From assembly GCA_002354555.1 (NCBI GenBank), contig DELT01000056.1, forward strand, positions 24,641-85,908: 61,268 nucleotides of DNA, in the 5' to 3' direction. Origin of the DNA: Methylophaga sp. UBA2689 (GTDB lineage Bacteria; Pseudomonadota; Gammaproteobacteria; Nitrosococcales; Methylophagaceae). Under the pieces are notes generated by a model. The model was not told the origin of the DNA, made no database searches, and was given only the letters and a program-made list of their open reading frames with translations. Both the position numbers and the translations under genes were made by a program. This document shows positions 36,511 to 45,934 of the stretch, one piece after another (within the stretch, counting starts at the first letter, position 1; every line of letters starts with the position of its first letter).

Positions 36511-39500
36511 ATGCAATCTGCCAAAAACACCTTTCTGAAATATCGAAGTCTACTGATCTGGGTCGTCGGTATTTTGGTGTTATATACCCTAATCGGTTTC
36601 TTTATACTGCCCTGGGTGGCAGAAAAGCAATTGGTGAAGACCCTGCAGCAGCGGCTTGGCGTCCAGGTCAGTGTTGAACGAATCCAGTTTAATCCCTATA
36701 CATTTGAAGCGACAGTCGACAATCTGCAATTAACCACCGAGCAGGATGAGCCGCTGGCAGCCTCAGAAAAGCTCTACCTCAATCTGCAACCTTTGCACTT
36801 GGTGAGACTGACCTTACGACTGGAAGAAATCAGCCTGGCTGATACGACACTACATTTCCGACGTTATTCAACAACGGATAATACGCTGACAAGACTGGCG
36901 GACAACTGGGCTGCTTCAGCTAAAGAGGATGCGTCTGAAGACGAAGCCAATCAATCCAGCGAAAAAGACGAGTCTTTATTCACCTTGGAAATAGCTGCGG
37001 TTAACTATACCGAAGGTGAGATTCATTATCGGGATGAAGTACCCAAAGAGCCTTTTGAAACGGTATTGCGTCCGGTTAATATTCATCTGCAAGACTTTTC
37101 CACCGAGGCCAGCCAAAACGCCAGTTTAGATTTGGCGATCGGACTGGAAAATGACGCAAAATTGTCCGCAGACGGAAAGCTAAGCATGGCTCCGTTACAG
37201 TTATCGGGTCAGGTAACTCTGGATAATTTCAGTTTACAGTCGCCGTATCGTTATTTTAAGGCACAGTTGCCATTTGAATTGAACCAGGGGCGGCTGGATT
37301 TACAATTGTCCTACGATATCGATTTTGCCGATGAAGTGGCAGATATTGATCTCAGTGCGATTGATATAGGCTTGACCGGTTTTAGTATTCATCAGCCCGA
37401 AATGACCGAAGCGTTATTGCAAGACGGGAAACTGGAGATAAAAAACGCCAGTTATGCCTTTCCGGAAAATCAGCTCATATTGGATAACGTTTCATTGACT
37501 GATTTCAAACTGGCAGTCAGCCGAAACCAGCAGGGTGATATCAACTGGATGCAGTTAATAGCTGGCCTGCCTGGACAAGGTTCTGAGGCAGTGACGGATG
37601 CTACTGATGAACAAACCGCTAAACAAAACACGTCACCCTTTACCTTGAAAATTGATGCGTTAAGTTTTACCGAAGGTGAGATTCAGTATCGTGATGAAAA
37701 TCCGCAGGAGCCTTTTGAAACGGTATTGCGTCCGGTCAATATTCAACTACAAGATTTTTCCACAGAGGCCAGTCAAACCGCCAATATAGATTTAGAGATT
37801 GGACTGGAAAACGACGCGAAATTGTCGGCAGGCGGAAATTTAACCATGTCGCCGTTACAGGTAGCAGGCCAGGTAACGCTGGACAATTTCAGTTTGCAGA
37901 CGCCATATCGTTATTTTAAGGGGCAGCTGCCTGTTGAACTGAATAGTGGCCGAGTTGAACTGCAAACGTCTTACGATATCAATTTGGCCGGTGATGCTAC
38001 AAAAATAGATCTCAGTGAGGTAGATATTGAAATAGCCGAGTTAGATATTCACCAGCCTGGTGAGAGTGAAGCGTTATTGCAAGGCGGTAAGCTGACCATT
38101 AGTAATGGGCGTTATGTTTATCCAGACAATCAGCTCACTATAAAATCGGTTTCACTGGATGATTTCAATCTGGCTGCAACCCTAAACGAGCAGGGTGAAA
38201 TCGACTGGTTACAAGTATTGGAAAATATGCCTGAGCCTGCCACGGATGAACCGGATACGGAAGCATCACCACTTCAGCTCGATATCGCCAATCTGGCCAT
38301 CAATAATACCAAGCTGACGTTAATGGATGAACAACTGAAAACGCCCTTTACTCAAACAATGATGCTGTCTGGCAGCATGCAGAATTTCACTATGGCAGAG
38401 GGTAATCAGATTCCTTTTACTACTGATATCAGTTTGCAAACAGGAGGTGATATTGGGATTGAGGGTGACATTCAATTGTTTCCAGAACTGGACGTTCAGG
38501 CAGAGGCTACTATAGATAAATTAGCCTTGAAGCCGGTGCAACCTTATCTCAGCATGTATGCACATGTTGGTATTGTCAAAGGTGAAGTCAGCTCCACCGC
38601 CCAGATTACTTCTAATCAACAAAAGCCGTTTAGCATCCAGGCTAATCTAACGGTTGAAGGTGTACAGCTCGATAATCAGAAAAACAATGAAAAACTGTTC
38701 AGCTTCGACCAGCTGGACCTTAATACAATTGATTTTTCATTAGCGAAACAACGACTAGCCATCTCGGAAGTGATTGTTGATGCACTATATGCCCGCATAT
38801 TTATCAACGAAGATGGCGAAACCAATGTAAGAGGATTACTCAAGGAGCAACCAAACGACAAAGCTGAGACAGAGAGTAAAGATCAAGACAGCCTCTTCAA
38901 TGGATATGAGGTGTCAATTGGCAAAGCCATTATTAATGACGCCAGCTCACGTTTTACCGATGCCAGTTTACCGATAGTTTTTGATACAAATATGCAGGCA
39001 CTCAATGGCGAAATAAGTGGTTTTTCTACGCTTTCGGAGCAACCTGTAGAAATGACATTGGAAGGAAAGGTTGATGAATTTGGTTTGGTGGAAATTGATG
39101 GTGAAATAAAACCATTAGCCCTTCGCGATTTTGCGACGGTAAAACTGTCTTTCAGTAATATTGATTTGCCTGCAATGAGCCCCTATACAATCAAATTTGC
39201 AGGTAGACGTATCGACGAAGGACGTGGTGACGTAGAGCTGACGTATAAGGTTGATGAGGGTGAACTATCTGCAACAAATAATATTGTGTTGCGTGATATC
39301 GAGCTTGGGGAACGGGTTGAGGCGCCAGATGCCCTGGATTTACCGTTAGATTTGGCGGTGTCTTTACTTAAAAATAAGGAAGGGGGGATTGATCTGACCA
39401 TTCCAGTAAGCGGCAGTGTCAGTGATCCCAATTTCGATATGAGTGCGGTTATTGGGCAAGCTATTAATCAGGCAGTCACCAATATTGTTACGGCACCTTT

Positions 39501-40107
39501 CAAATTTTTGGGAGGGTTATTCGGCAGTGACAATGAGGAACCCATAGACAACGTACGTTTTCGCCCCGGCGACAGTGGCCTGGCTCCTCCTGAACAGGAA
39601 AAATTACAGAAGCTTGCAGGAGCATTGGCCGAGCGTCCGCAATTGGCGATAAACATTCCCCCAACCTTTGCAATTGATGCCGATCGTCAACAGCTCAAAA
39701 AATCAGCCGTCGAGCAGCGTATTGAATCGCGTCTCGATCAAACCGATCCGGAAACACAATTGGCAGAACGTCGACAAACAGTTTTGGAAAAACTTTATCT
39801 TGAGGCGGAATTAAGTCCAATTTTGAGGACACTGCAACAAGAATTCACTGTAAAACCTGAAACTCAGGATACAACTGAACTGGATGTGCTGGCTTACAAC
39901 GCTGATTTGAAACAGCGATTAATTGAAGCAGAGTCGATATCAGCTACCCAGCTGCAACAATTAGCTGAAAAACGTCAGCAATCCGTTATCGAGTACATTC
40001 AACAACACGCTGATGTGAACAGCGAACAATTAAAACGCAGTGAAACTGAGTCCACCAGATTGGAAGATGGATGGTTAAAGCTGAAATTTGAACTGGGAAC
40101 ACTCTGA
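36511..40107 (+). CDS. DUF748/AsmA-like large envelope protein with internal duplication
   Basis: A 1198-residue protein anchored by one N-terminal helix (about 13-33), with the rest in the periplasm. It opens with the AsmA-like pattern after the anchor (LVKTLQQRLGVQVSVERIQF) and ends with a DUF748 domain. AsmA-like proteins such as TamB and YhdP form long beta grooves that carry lipid between the membranes. Residues about 155-375 are duplicated in about 376-595, a 220-residue unit. The C-terminal 150 residues contain an OmpA-like segment (FRPGDSGLAPPEQEKL) and coiled coil. It is flanked by non-related genes. Confidence 0.85.
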   Translation: MQSAKNTFLKYRSLLIWVVGILVLYTLIGFFILPWVAEKQLVKTLQQRLGVQVSVERIQFNPYTFEATVDNLQLTTEQDEPLAASEKLYLNLQPLHLVRLTLRLEEISLADTTLHFRRYSTTDNTLTRLADNWAASAKEDASEDEANQSSEKDESLFTLEIAAVNYTEGEIHYRDEVPKEPFETVLRPVNIHLQDFSTEASQNASLDLAIGLENDAKLSADGKLSMAPLQLSGQVTLDNFSLQSPYRYFKAQLPFELNQGRLDLQLSYDIDFADEVADIDLSAIDIGLTGFSIHQPEMTEALLQDGKLEIKNASYAFPENQLILDNVSLTDFKLAVSRNQQGDINWMQLIAGLPGQGSEAVTDATDEQTAKQNTSPFTLKIDALSFTEGEIQYRDENPQEPFETVLRPVNIQLQDFSTEASQTANIDLEIGLENDAKLSAGGNLTMSPLQVAGQVTLDNFSLQTPYRYFKGQLPVELNSGRVELQTSYDINLAGDATKIDLSEVDIEIAELDIHQPGESEALLQGGKLTISNGRYVYPDNQLTIKSVSLDDFNLAATLNEQGEIDWLQVLENMPEPATDEPDTEASPLQLDIANLAINNTKLTLMDEQLKTPFTQTMMLSGSMQNFTMAEGNQIPFTTDISLQTGGDIGIEGDIQLFPELDVQAEATIDKLALKPVQPYLSMYAHVGIVKGEVSSTAQITSNQQKPFSIQANLTVEGVQLDNQKNNEKLFSFDQLDLNTIDFSLAKQRLAISEVIVDALYARIFINEDGETNVRGLLKEQPNDKAETESKDQDSLFNGYEVSIGKAIINDASSRFTDASLPIVFDTNMQALNGEISGFSTLSEQPVEMTLEGKVDEFGLVEIDGEIKPLALRDFATVKLSFSNIDLPAMSPYTIKFAGRRIDEGRGDVELTYKVDEGELSATNNIVLRDIELGERVEAPDALDLPLDLAVSLLKNKEGGIDLTIPVSGSVSDPNFDMSAVIGQAINQAVTNIVTAPFKFLGGLFGSDNEEPIDNVRFRPGDSGLAPPEQEKLQKLAGALAERPQLAINIPPTFAIDADRQQLKKSAVEQRIESRLDQTDPETQLAERRQTVLEKLYLEAELSPILRTLQQEFTVKPETQDTTELDVLAYNADLKQRLIEAESISATQLQQLAEKRQQSVIEYIQQHADVNSEQLKRSETESTRLEDGWLKLKFELGTL
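36976..38255 (+). repeat. In-frame tandem duplication of about 660 bp
   Basis: Two adjacent copies within the DUF748 gene with a period of exactly 660 bases, measured at ACCGAAGGTGAGATTCA (37009 and 37669). Long near-identical stretches (for example GAGCCTTTTGAAACGGTATT) show the duplication is rather recent or kept uniform. It lengthens the predicted periplasmic groove by one 220-residue unit. Confidence 0.9.
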
Positions 40108-40185
40108 ATAATTTTTGAGCTAGCAAGTTCGACGTTATGCCAGAGGCACCCTACAAGCTGGTAGATATAAAATGCGAGGGAAAGC

Positions 40186-40821
40186 ATGAAGCTGCAAGGG
40201 AAAATATCAAATTGGAATGATGATCGAGGCTTTGGTTTTGTCGAGCCAAATGGCGGTGGAGAGCGTGCTTTTGTCCATATTAAAGCCTTCAACCCACCAT
40301 TCCGTAGACCAGTGAATGGTGAAGTCATTATCTACGAAATAGCCCGTGATATTAACAATCGTTATAAAGCCGAAAATATTCAATTTGCTCGTGACATTTC
40401 TAAGTCAAAAAAACGAGAAAAAGTAAAAAGCCAAAGAGGCTTCGGTGGCGTCTTTACTGTTGTCTTTTTCATTGGGCTGTTTGTGTCCGTCTTAAGTGGA
40501 AAGTTACCTTTAGTTATAGTCGGTCTGTATCTAATCATGAGTCTGATTGCGTTTATCGCTTACGCGATGGATAAATCCGCGGCTCAAAATGGCCAATGGA
40601 GAATCCAAGAAAGCACATTGCATTTAATTTCTCTAATCGGTGGATGGCCGGGTGCCTATATCGCCCAAAAGAAATTACGCCATAAATCAATCAAGAAAGC
40701 GTTTATAAATGTTTATTGGGTAACAGTTTTGTTGAATTTAGCTGGTTTGTTTTGGCTTCATACAGAGAAAGGAGCAAACTTCATGAATAATGTGGTTTTT
40801 CCATTATTCAATGGCTTATAA
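40186..40821 (+). CDS. Cold-shock domain - DUF1294 membrane protein
   Basis: A 211-residue fusion. Residues 1-67 are a cold-shock OB-fold for single-stranded nucleic acid, with RNP1-like DRGFGFVEP and RNP2-like AFVHIKAF. After a basic linker (SKSKKREKVKSQR) come four predicted helices of DUF1294, with YAMDKSAAQNGQWRI and the SLIGGWPGAYIAQKKLRHKS signature near 155. The fusion is common in proteobacteria but has no known role. The basic linker and the cold-shock domain would face the cytoplasm. Confidence 0.92.
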   Translation: MKLQGKISNWNDDRGFGFVEPNGGGERAFVHIKAFNPPFRRPVNGEVIIYEIARDINNRYKAENIQFARDISKSKKREKVKSQRGFGGVFTVVFFIGLFVSVLSGKLPLVIVGLYLIMSLIAFIAYAMDKSAAQNGQWRIQESTLHLISLIGGWPGAYIAQKKLRHKSIKKAFINVYWVTVLLNLAGLFWLHTEKGANFMNNVVFPLFNGL

Positions 40822-40912
40822 GCAAATCAAGTTGGGTGAACCCTTGAACGTGGTCAAAGCGGATTTATTCATAATGCTATCAAAGGGTTCACCCTCCATA
40901 AGAAGGTGTCAT

Positions 40913-41476
40913 ATGTTCTTTATAAAACAAAAGCTAGTTTTTACTTTTGTGTTAGCTACTTTATTAATGGGATGTAATTCTGATATTGGCTGGGAAGGCT
41001 GTGTTTTAACTGACCTAAAACAAGATCTAATAATTTCCGAATTCGCGGTTAATAATATTGATTTTATAGTTCCAAAAAAAGATGACAGGAAATTCCAGCA
41101 TCTTTTCCACCCCGAACCTGATCCGCGTTATACGTGGATTTGCGTGAAAGAAGATGATAAAGCTAACTTTGAAAAAATACACTCTGATCTCAGAATGAAT
41201 CCATGCTCAGAAAAGTGTTGTCGAAAGTCTTGGAGAAATGTAGGACAAGTTAAGGACGAGGTTTTTCTATCAGACCGTAACCCTGAAGTTATAAATCTTT
41301 TAACTAGTGCTGGAATAACATTTGATGTGATCGATGGGCATTGTAGGGAATTTAAAGGTATTGAATGGTGCCGCCAAGATATCCAGTGGAGGGAGCAGGA
41401 TGACGCCTATGTTAAATCAATTCTTGATGAAAATCATCTTTGGTTATGGCAAGAAATGTGTCCAAATGGTAACTAA
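40913..41476 (+). CDS. Hypothetical Cys-rich lipoprotein
   Basis: A 187-residue lipoprotein. The ATG at 40913 has AGAAGG 6 bases before it and gives a signal with a lipobox at LLMGCNS (Cys20). The mature part has several Cys residues, including a CSEKCCRKSW cluster near 105, and many Trp. The family is not recognised. It is more AT-rich than its neighbours, and a decayed lipoprotein start follows downstream, which together suggest a region of gene gain and loss. Confidence 0.65.
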   Translation: MFFIKQKLVFTFVLATLLMGCNSDIGWEGCVLTDLKQDLIISEFAVNNIDFIVPKKDDRKFQHLFHPEPDPRYTWICVKEDDKANFEKIHSDLRMNPCSEKCCRKSWRNVGQVKDEVFLSDRNPEVINLLTSAGITFDVIDGHCREFKGIEWCRQDIQWREQDDAYVKSILDENHLWLWQEMCPNGN

Positions 41477-42036
41477 CAAATTATGGATTTAGAAGCTCGG
41501 CCAGTGGCTAACCTCTTGATCGTAGATTGATTAAAGGGTGCTGTTAGATATAAAAGGAGAAACTGTGCATCAGTGAAAAGGACGATAGTTTGGCTTTAAT
41601 GGTATTGTTAATTAGTGGCTGTGGCTCCCATTATTATCACGATGAAGCTGTAAGTTATTTACCAGCAATTAAAGATATATTGATAACATCTAATAAATGT
41701 AAAAATAGAAAGTAATCAAGGGGTCAGCTAACTTGAAAAAGTATAAAAAGAAATCAAGTTTGATTCCTTTGAACAATTCTCGATATAAATGATGGGCTAG
41801 AACAATGTTGATCTATGGCCTAAGCTGAATAACCTTGTCTTGTTAAACCTTATTAGAATTGCGGCCAAAGCCAAATTATGGAATATTAAAAAACAGTTAT
41901 TGCTACTTACTAAATTTAGCTTGGCTAGTGAACTGCCAGAATGGATGTTTGGCTATTGAACACTGATTTCATAAGCTTAATAAAATCAATTGAATGGGAT
42001 GTTATTGATTTATTAATAGCAGTTTAAGGAAACAGT
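41477..42036. other. Gene-poor AT-rich stretch
   Basis: About 560 bases with no intact gene. It holds a frameshifted lipoprotein-like fragment (41573-41715), and otherwise AT-rich sequence with no hairpin or repeat that I could define. The last 40 bases hold the ribosome binding site of the next gene. Confidence 0.6.
41573..41715 (+). pseudogene. Frameshifted lipoprotein signal fragment
   Basis: A GTG codon 13 bases after AAGGAG opens VKRTIVWL and stops. A one-base shift to the next frame continues as ALMVLLISGCGSHYY, a clear lipobox, and runs 30 residues more to a stop at 41715. The two halves together make a good lipoprotein signal, so this looks like a gene start broken by a small indel. 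The remaining length is too short to name. The alternative is chance. Confidence 0.3.
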
Positions 42037-43800
42037 TTGAGTTCAGTAGCAGGCTTTAGGTATTTCAGCAGACGTGTATGGGTAAGGCTATTACTGTTCT
42101 TTACGCTTTTATTATCCTTAACTCAGGCGAGTTGGGCCGATATTATCGACCTTTCGCAAATTGAGGCGGCTCCTTTAGGATTACATTCCAGTTATTTCAT
42201 CGAACAAAATAAACTCAGTCTGGAGCAAGCCTTAACGCTCTATCAGCAACAACAGTTTCAACCCAGCAAGCAGGGCGTTCTCACTTTCGGTATTGCTGTT
42301 GCACCAATCTGGTTGGGCATTACCGTAAACAACAATAATTCAGAGAATAGTCAGCGGCGGCTGGTCATTGATAATTCATGGATGGATAACATTGAAATTG
42401 CTGCTTTTCATCACGCGTCCGGCAAAATAACCCAGTACCAAATGGGGGATCAATATCCCTTTTCGCAAAGACCGTTTATAACCCGAAATTTTCAAGCCTC
42501 CATCAACTTTCCGCCTGGGCAAACAGACTTGCTTATTCGGTTCGTTACTCCAGATCCGATGGTCATGCCCATATACCTGTTGTCTGCCGATCAGCAGCAA
42601 ACCAAGCAATCGCTCGAACAGTACAGTTATGGACTGATTTATGGATACTTGTTAGCGCTGATGCTTTACAACGCCATGCTGTACATAGGTCTTCGTGAAA
42701 AAATCTATCTGGCTTACAGCAGTTTGATGCTCATTTTTCTATTGACAAACATGGGCTACACGGGACATGGCTTTATGTTTCTGTGGCCGGATTCTCCCCA
42801 AGTTCAACAATGGATTCAGCCATTATTATTATTGCTGGTATGCAGTCTCGGACTGACTTTTGGCCTGTTGTTCCTCAATATCAAGCGATATTCAAAGCGA
42901 ACGGTCAAAGCGCTATCAATCATTATTGTGTCATCGATGAGTCTGTTTGCACTCTGCGTGGTTTTATCGCTACAAGGCATAGCACTCTTATTAGCGTTTA
43001 GCTTTGTCACGTTGTACATCATGCTGATGTTTGGGATGGGAGTCTTTGCACTGAAACGTAATATTCCGCATGCCATTTATTTCGTCTTTGCTGTCAGTGC
43101 TGGTTGCCTGGGGATAATGCTTACCGCGATCTCTACCTGGGGCTTTATTCCCTTTAATCCATGGCTGTTCAGAGCTGCAGAAATCGGTATGCTCATTGAA
43201 GCGACTTTATTAGCTCTGGCCTTGTCCAGCCGGATCCGTGGTATCCAGGCTCAAAAAGCGCATGTGGAAAAATTGGCTGATACCGATCCATTAACCCAGC
43301 TCAATAATCGCCGGGGCTTTCTAAAGTCAACTGAAAAAGCCTGGAGCAATAGTCTGCGAAATGGAAGAACCGGCAGTATTATCATTTTTGACCTGGATAA
43401 TTTTAAAAAACTGAATGATGAGTATGGTCATGACGGTGGGGATGAAGTGTTATGTCAAATCGGTAGACTGATCATAGATTGCATCAGAAAAGGGGATGTC
43501 GCCTCACGCTGGGGCGGAGAAGAATTTGTTTTATATTTACCTGAAACAGATATAGAAAAAGCCAGACAATTGGCAGAGCGCCTACGTTTAACGATTATGC
43601 AGCATCCTGTTATCTACCAAAGCCAGACAATAAATGTTACGGCAAGCTTCGGTGTTGCTGAACAAACTCAGGATGACCTTTCGATAGAATCGATTGTCGG
43701 ACTGGCAGATACAGCCTTATATCAGGCGAAAACGATGGGCAGAAATCGAGTCAATTGTGCTGAAATGCAACCGCTAGAAACCGAAGTTCAAGCTGGGTAA
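42037..43800 (+). CDS. 7TMR-DISM diguanylate cyclase
   Basis: A 587-residue membrane diguanylate cyclase. The start is TTG with AAGGA 6 bases upstream. A signal peptide (ends QASWA) leads to a periplasmic 7TMR-DISMED2-type carbohydrate-like sensor (about 40-185), seven membrane helices (about 195-400), a short coil and a GGDEF domain with an intact GGEEF (RWGGEEFVLYL near 507). No RxxD is seen at the usual distance (RKGDVASRWGGEEF gives RKGD, which could serve). It should make c-di-GMP in response to an envelope signal. No EAL domain. Confidence 0.93.
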   Translation: MSSVAGFRYFSRRVWVRLLLFFTLLLSLTQASWADIIDLSQIEAAPLGLHSSYFIEQNKLSLEQALTLYQQQQFQPSKQGVLTFGIAVAPIWLGITVNNNNSENSQRRLVIDNSWMDNIEIAAFHHASGKITQYQMGDQYPFSQRPFITRNFQASINFPPGQTDLLIRFVTPDPMVMPIYLLSADQQQTKQSLEQYSYGLIYGYLLALMLYNAMLYIGLREKIYLAYSSLMLIFLLTNMGYTGHGFMFLWPDSPQVQQWIQPLLLLLVCSLGLTFGLLFLNIKRYSKRTVKALSIIIVSSMSLFALCVVLSLQGIALLLAFSFVTLYIMLMFGMGVFALKRNIPHAIYFVFAVSAGCLGIMLTAISTWGFIPFNPWLFRAAEIGMLIEATLLALALSSRIRGIQAQKAHVEKLADTDPLTQLNNRRGFLKSTEKAWSNSLRNGRTGSIIIFDLDNFKKLNDEYGHDGGDEVLCQIGRLIIDCIRKGDVASRWGGEEFVLYLPETDIEKARQLAERLRLTIMQHPVIYQSQTINVTASFGVAEQTQDDLSIESIVGLADTALYQAKTMGRNRVNCAEMQPLETEVQAG

Positions 43801-44257
43801 ATAGAATCTCATAGAGCACTTTTGAGCATTAAACGGAACTTAATAAGAGTATAAGGCCAGTTTAAATTTAACCTATAAAGCGTGATCAAAGGTGTGAATA
43901 AATTAATTGTGATCTACATAAGATAATTATCTTTTTAATCATCAGTTTTTCCTGAAGTAGCTTCAAATTCCCCAGGATACTTCTTCATGTTTAATGAGAA
44001 CATAAGCATTAGAGGGAGATAAGTAAGACCATGTATAAGATTTTGGTCTTGGTTAATATTTTGAGATAAATCCAGGTGTAGCTGAATATTTTTCTGTAGC
44101 AGAATATGGGGCCTAAATAACTAATTTAAAATTTGATACCTGTTCACTTACATTCTTAACACAAGGGAGTAAGATTTCTGATCCTCAAGTGATAAAAATT
44201 TCTGAGGATAAGAACAAAAATTCATTTCCATATCAGAAGGTTAAATTAGGTTGTTAT
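43801..44257. other. Intergenic region, no gene seen
   Basis: Some 450 bases of AT-rich sequence before the next cyclase. A 12-codon open stretch at 44031 after GGGAG is too short to call. No repeat or terminator is clear. The downstream gene could also begin at a GTG at 44189. Confidence 0.5.
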
Positions 44258-45754
44258 ATGGCTCAGCCAAATTCAGACCACCCAGTTTACATTGAAAGTG
44301 TCTTAAACCAAAAAGTCAAAATGCTTTTTTCGGGAATCATTTTTTCAATCACTATTAGTGCATTCTTAGGGTTGGTATTGGTTGTTGTTCAACAGCCCAT
44401 TATTCCCTTAACCACCTCATTGAGCTGGTACGGGACTTTAATGAGTGTCGTGATCCTAAGACTTATTTTGTTCAATAAGTGGCAAAGCAAAGACGCAAAA
44501 CCTAAACACGATCAGAAGCGTTGGTTACAGTATTTTCGTTTTAGCGTTTTAATTACGGGCATTATCTGGGGTGTAGGAGGAGTGGTTATGATGCCTGAGG
44601 GAAATATCTCTCATCAGGCATTTGTGTCCTTTACCATCGGAGGATTGGCTGCGGGAGCTATGGCTTCACTCTCAGTAGATCGCATATCTGTTACTGCATT
44701 CGTTCTACCTACTTTGTTCCCACATATAATCTTTCTTTTTCAGCAGGGCGAAACGATTTCCCTCGGTATGAGCTCAATGCTCTTGCTATTCACATTATTT
44801 GTATTTTTGTCAGCTAAAAAGACCGGCGAAACTTTTCTGGAAAACGCTAAGCTTCATATCCAAGCGCTAGAAAACGAGTCTCGCTTGAGAATGATGTTGG
44901 ATTTCAGCCCCATTGCGGCATCAATAATTGATATAACCAATCAAGAGGTTGTATTTGCCAATAAAAGTTATACAGGTTTAATCGAAAATAAATATGAGTC
45001 AGCCATCGGTATCACTCCGCGACGCTATTACGCCAATAAAGTGGAATATGATGATGCGGTGAAGATAATTGAGCGAGGTGAGCAGATTACTAACCAGTTA
45101 GTTGAACTGAATTTTGATGGAGCTCAGAAAATCACTAAATGGGTTCTCGCCTCCTATCTTCAGATCGATTATCACAGCAAGCAAATGATGTTGGGTTGGT
45201 TTTACGATATTACTGATAGAAAAGTTATGGAAGAACATACACAGCATCTTGCTCATCACGATCCACTGACCGGTTTACCGAACCGAATACTTTTTCGAGA
45301 GCGGTTGCATTTAGCTATTAGCATGGCGGAACGGGATAAATACTCTTTGGCCTTAATGTTTATTGATTTGGATGAATTTAAACCCATTAATGACACTTAT
45401 GGCCACGATGTGGGTGATGCTGTATTGCTTGAATGTGCCGCACGGATTCGTGCCTGTCTGCGTAAACCAGATTCGGTAGCGAGACTGGGGGGCGATGAGT
45501 TCGTGGTATTGCTTCATAAAGTAAGCAATGAACAGACCGCTTTGCAGGTGGGAGAGAAAATTCTAAAGTCCTTACAGTCATCAATGAAGATTGAGGGTGT
45601 AAAAGTAAGTGTTGGAGCCAGCATAGGCGTTGCGCTTTATCCATTAAACAGCACTGAAGATGATGAATTATTAAATTGTGCTGATTCTGCTATGTACGAC
45701 GCTAAGAAAAATGGGCGAAATATCGTCAAGCTTTTTCAGGCTGCTCATGAGTAG
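44258..45754 (+). CDS. Membrane PAS-GGDEF diguanylate cyclase
   Basis: A 498-residue membrane diguanylate cyclase. About six helices lie in residues 25-190 (a MASE-like integral sensor), followed by a PAS domain at about 205-320 and a GGDEF domain to the end with intact motif RLGGDEFVVLL near 412 and an RxxD inhibition site (RKPD) five residues before it. The start is uncertain: ATG 44258 lacks a strong ribosome binding site, and a GTG at 44189 would add 23 residues. It is followed by a converging Amt-sensor gene. Confidence 0.9.
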   Translation: MAQPNSDHPVYIESVLNQKVKMLFSGIIFSITISAFLGLVLVVVQQPIIPLTTSLSWYGTLMSVVILRLILFNKWQSKDAKPKHDQKRWLQYFRFSVLITGIIWGVGGVVMMPEGNISHQAFVSFTIGGLAAGAMASLSVDRISVTAFVLPTLFPHIIFLFQQGETISLGMSSMLLLFTLFVFLSAKKTGETFLENAKLHIQALENESRLRMMLDFSPIAASIIDITNQEVVFANKSYTGLIENKYESAIGITPRRYYANKVEYDDAVKIIERGEQITNQLVELNFDGAQKITKWVLASYLQIDYHSKQMMLGWFYDITDRKVMEEHTQHLAHHDPLTGLPNRILFRERLHLAISMAERDKYSLALMFIDLDEFKPINDTYGHDVGDAVLLECAARIRACLRKPDSVARLGGDEFVVLLHKVSNEQTALQVGEKILKSLQSSMKIEGVKVSVGASIGVALYPLNSTEDDELLNCADSAMYDAKKNGRNIVKLFQAAHE

Positions 45755-45934
45755 CAATTGTTGAAAGCCCGAATTCATATTGAGTGATGGGGCTCAGCCA
45801 AACTGATTTTAGCTAATTTATAAAAGTATTTCGTCAAAGATAGCTGACCATTTGCTGCATTCAGCAAAGTTCAGGAAGCTTTTTTAATTATTTTGAATCT
45901 ATTACCTAAAATTTTGCCCCTAACGAAGCGTTAT

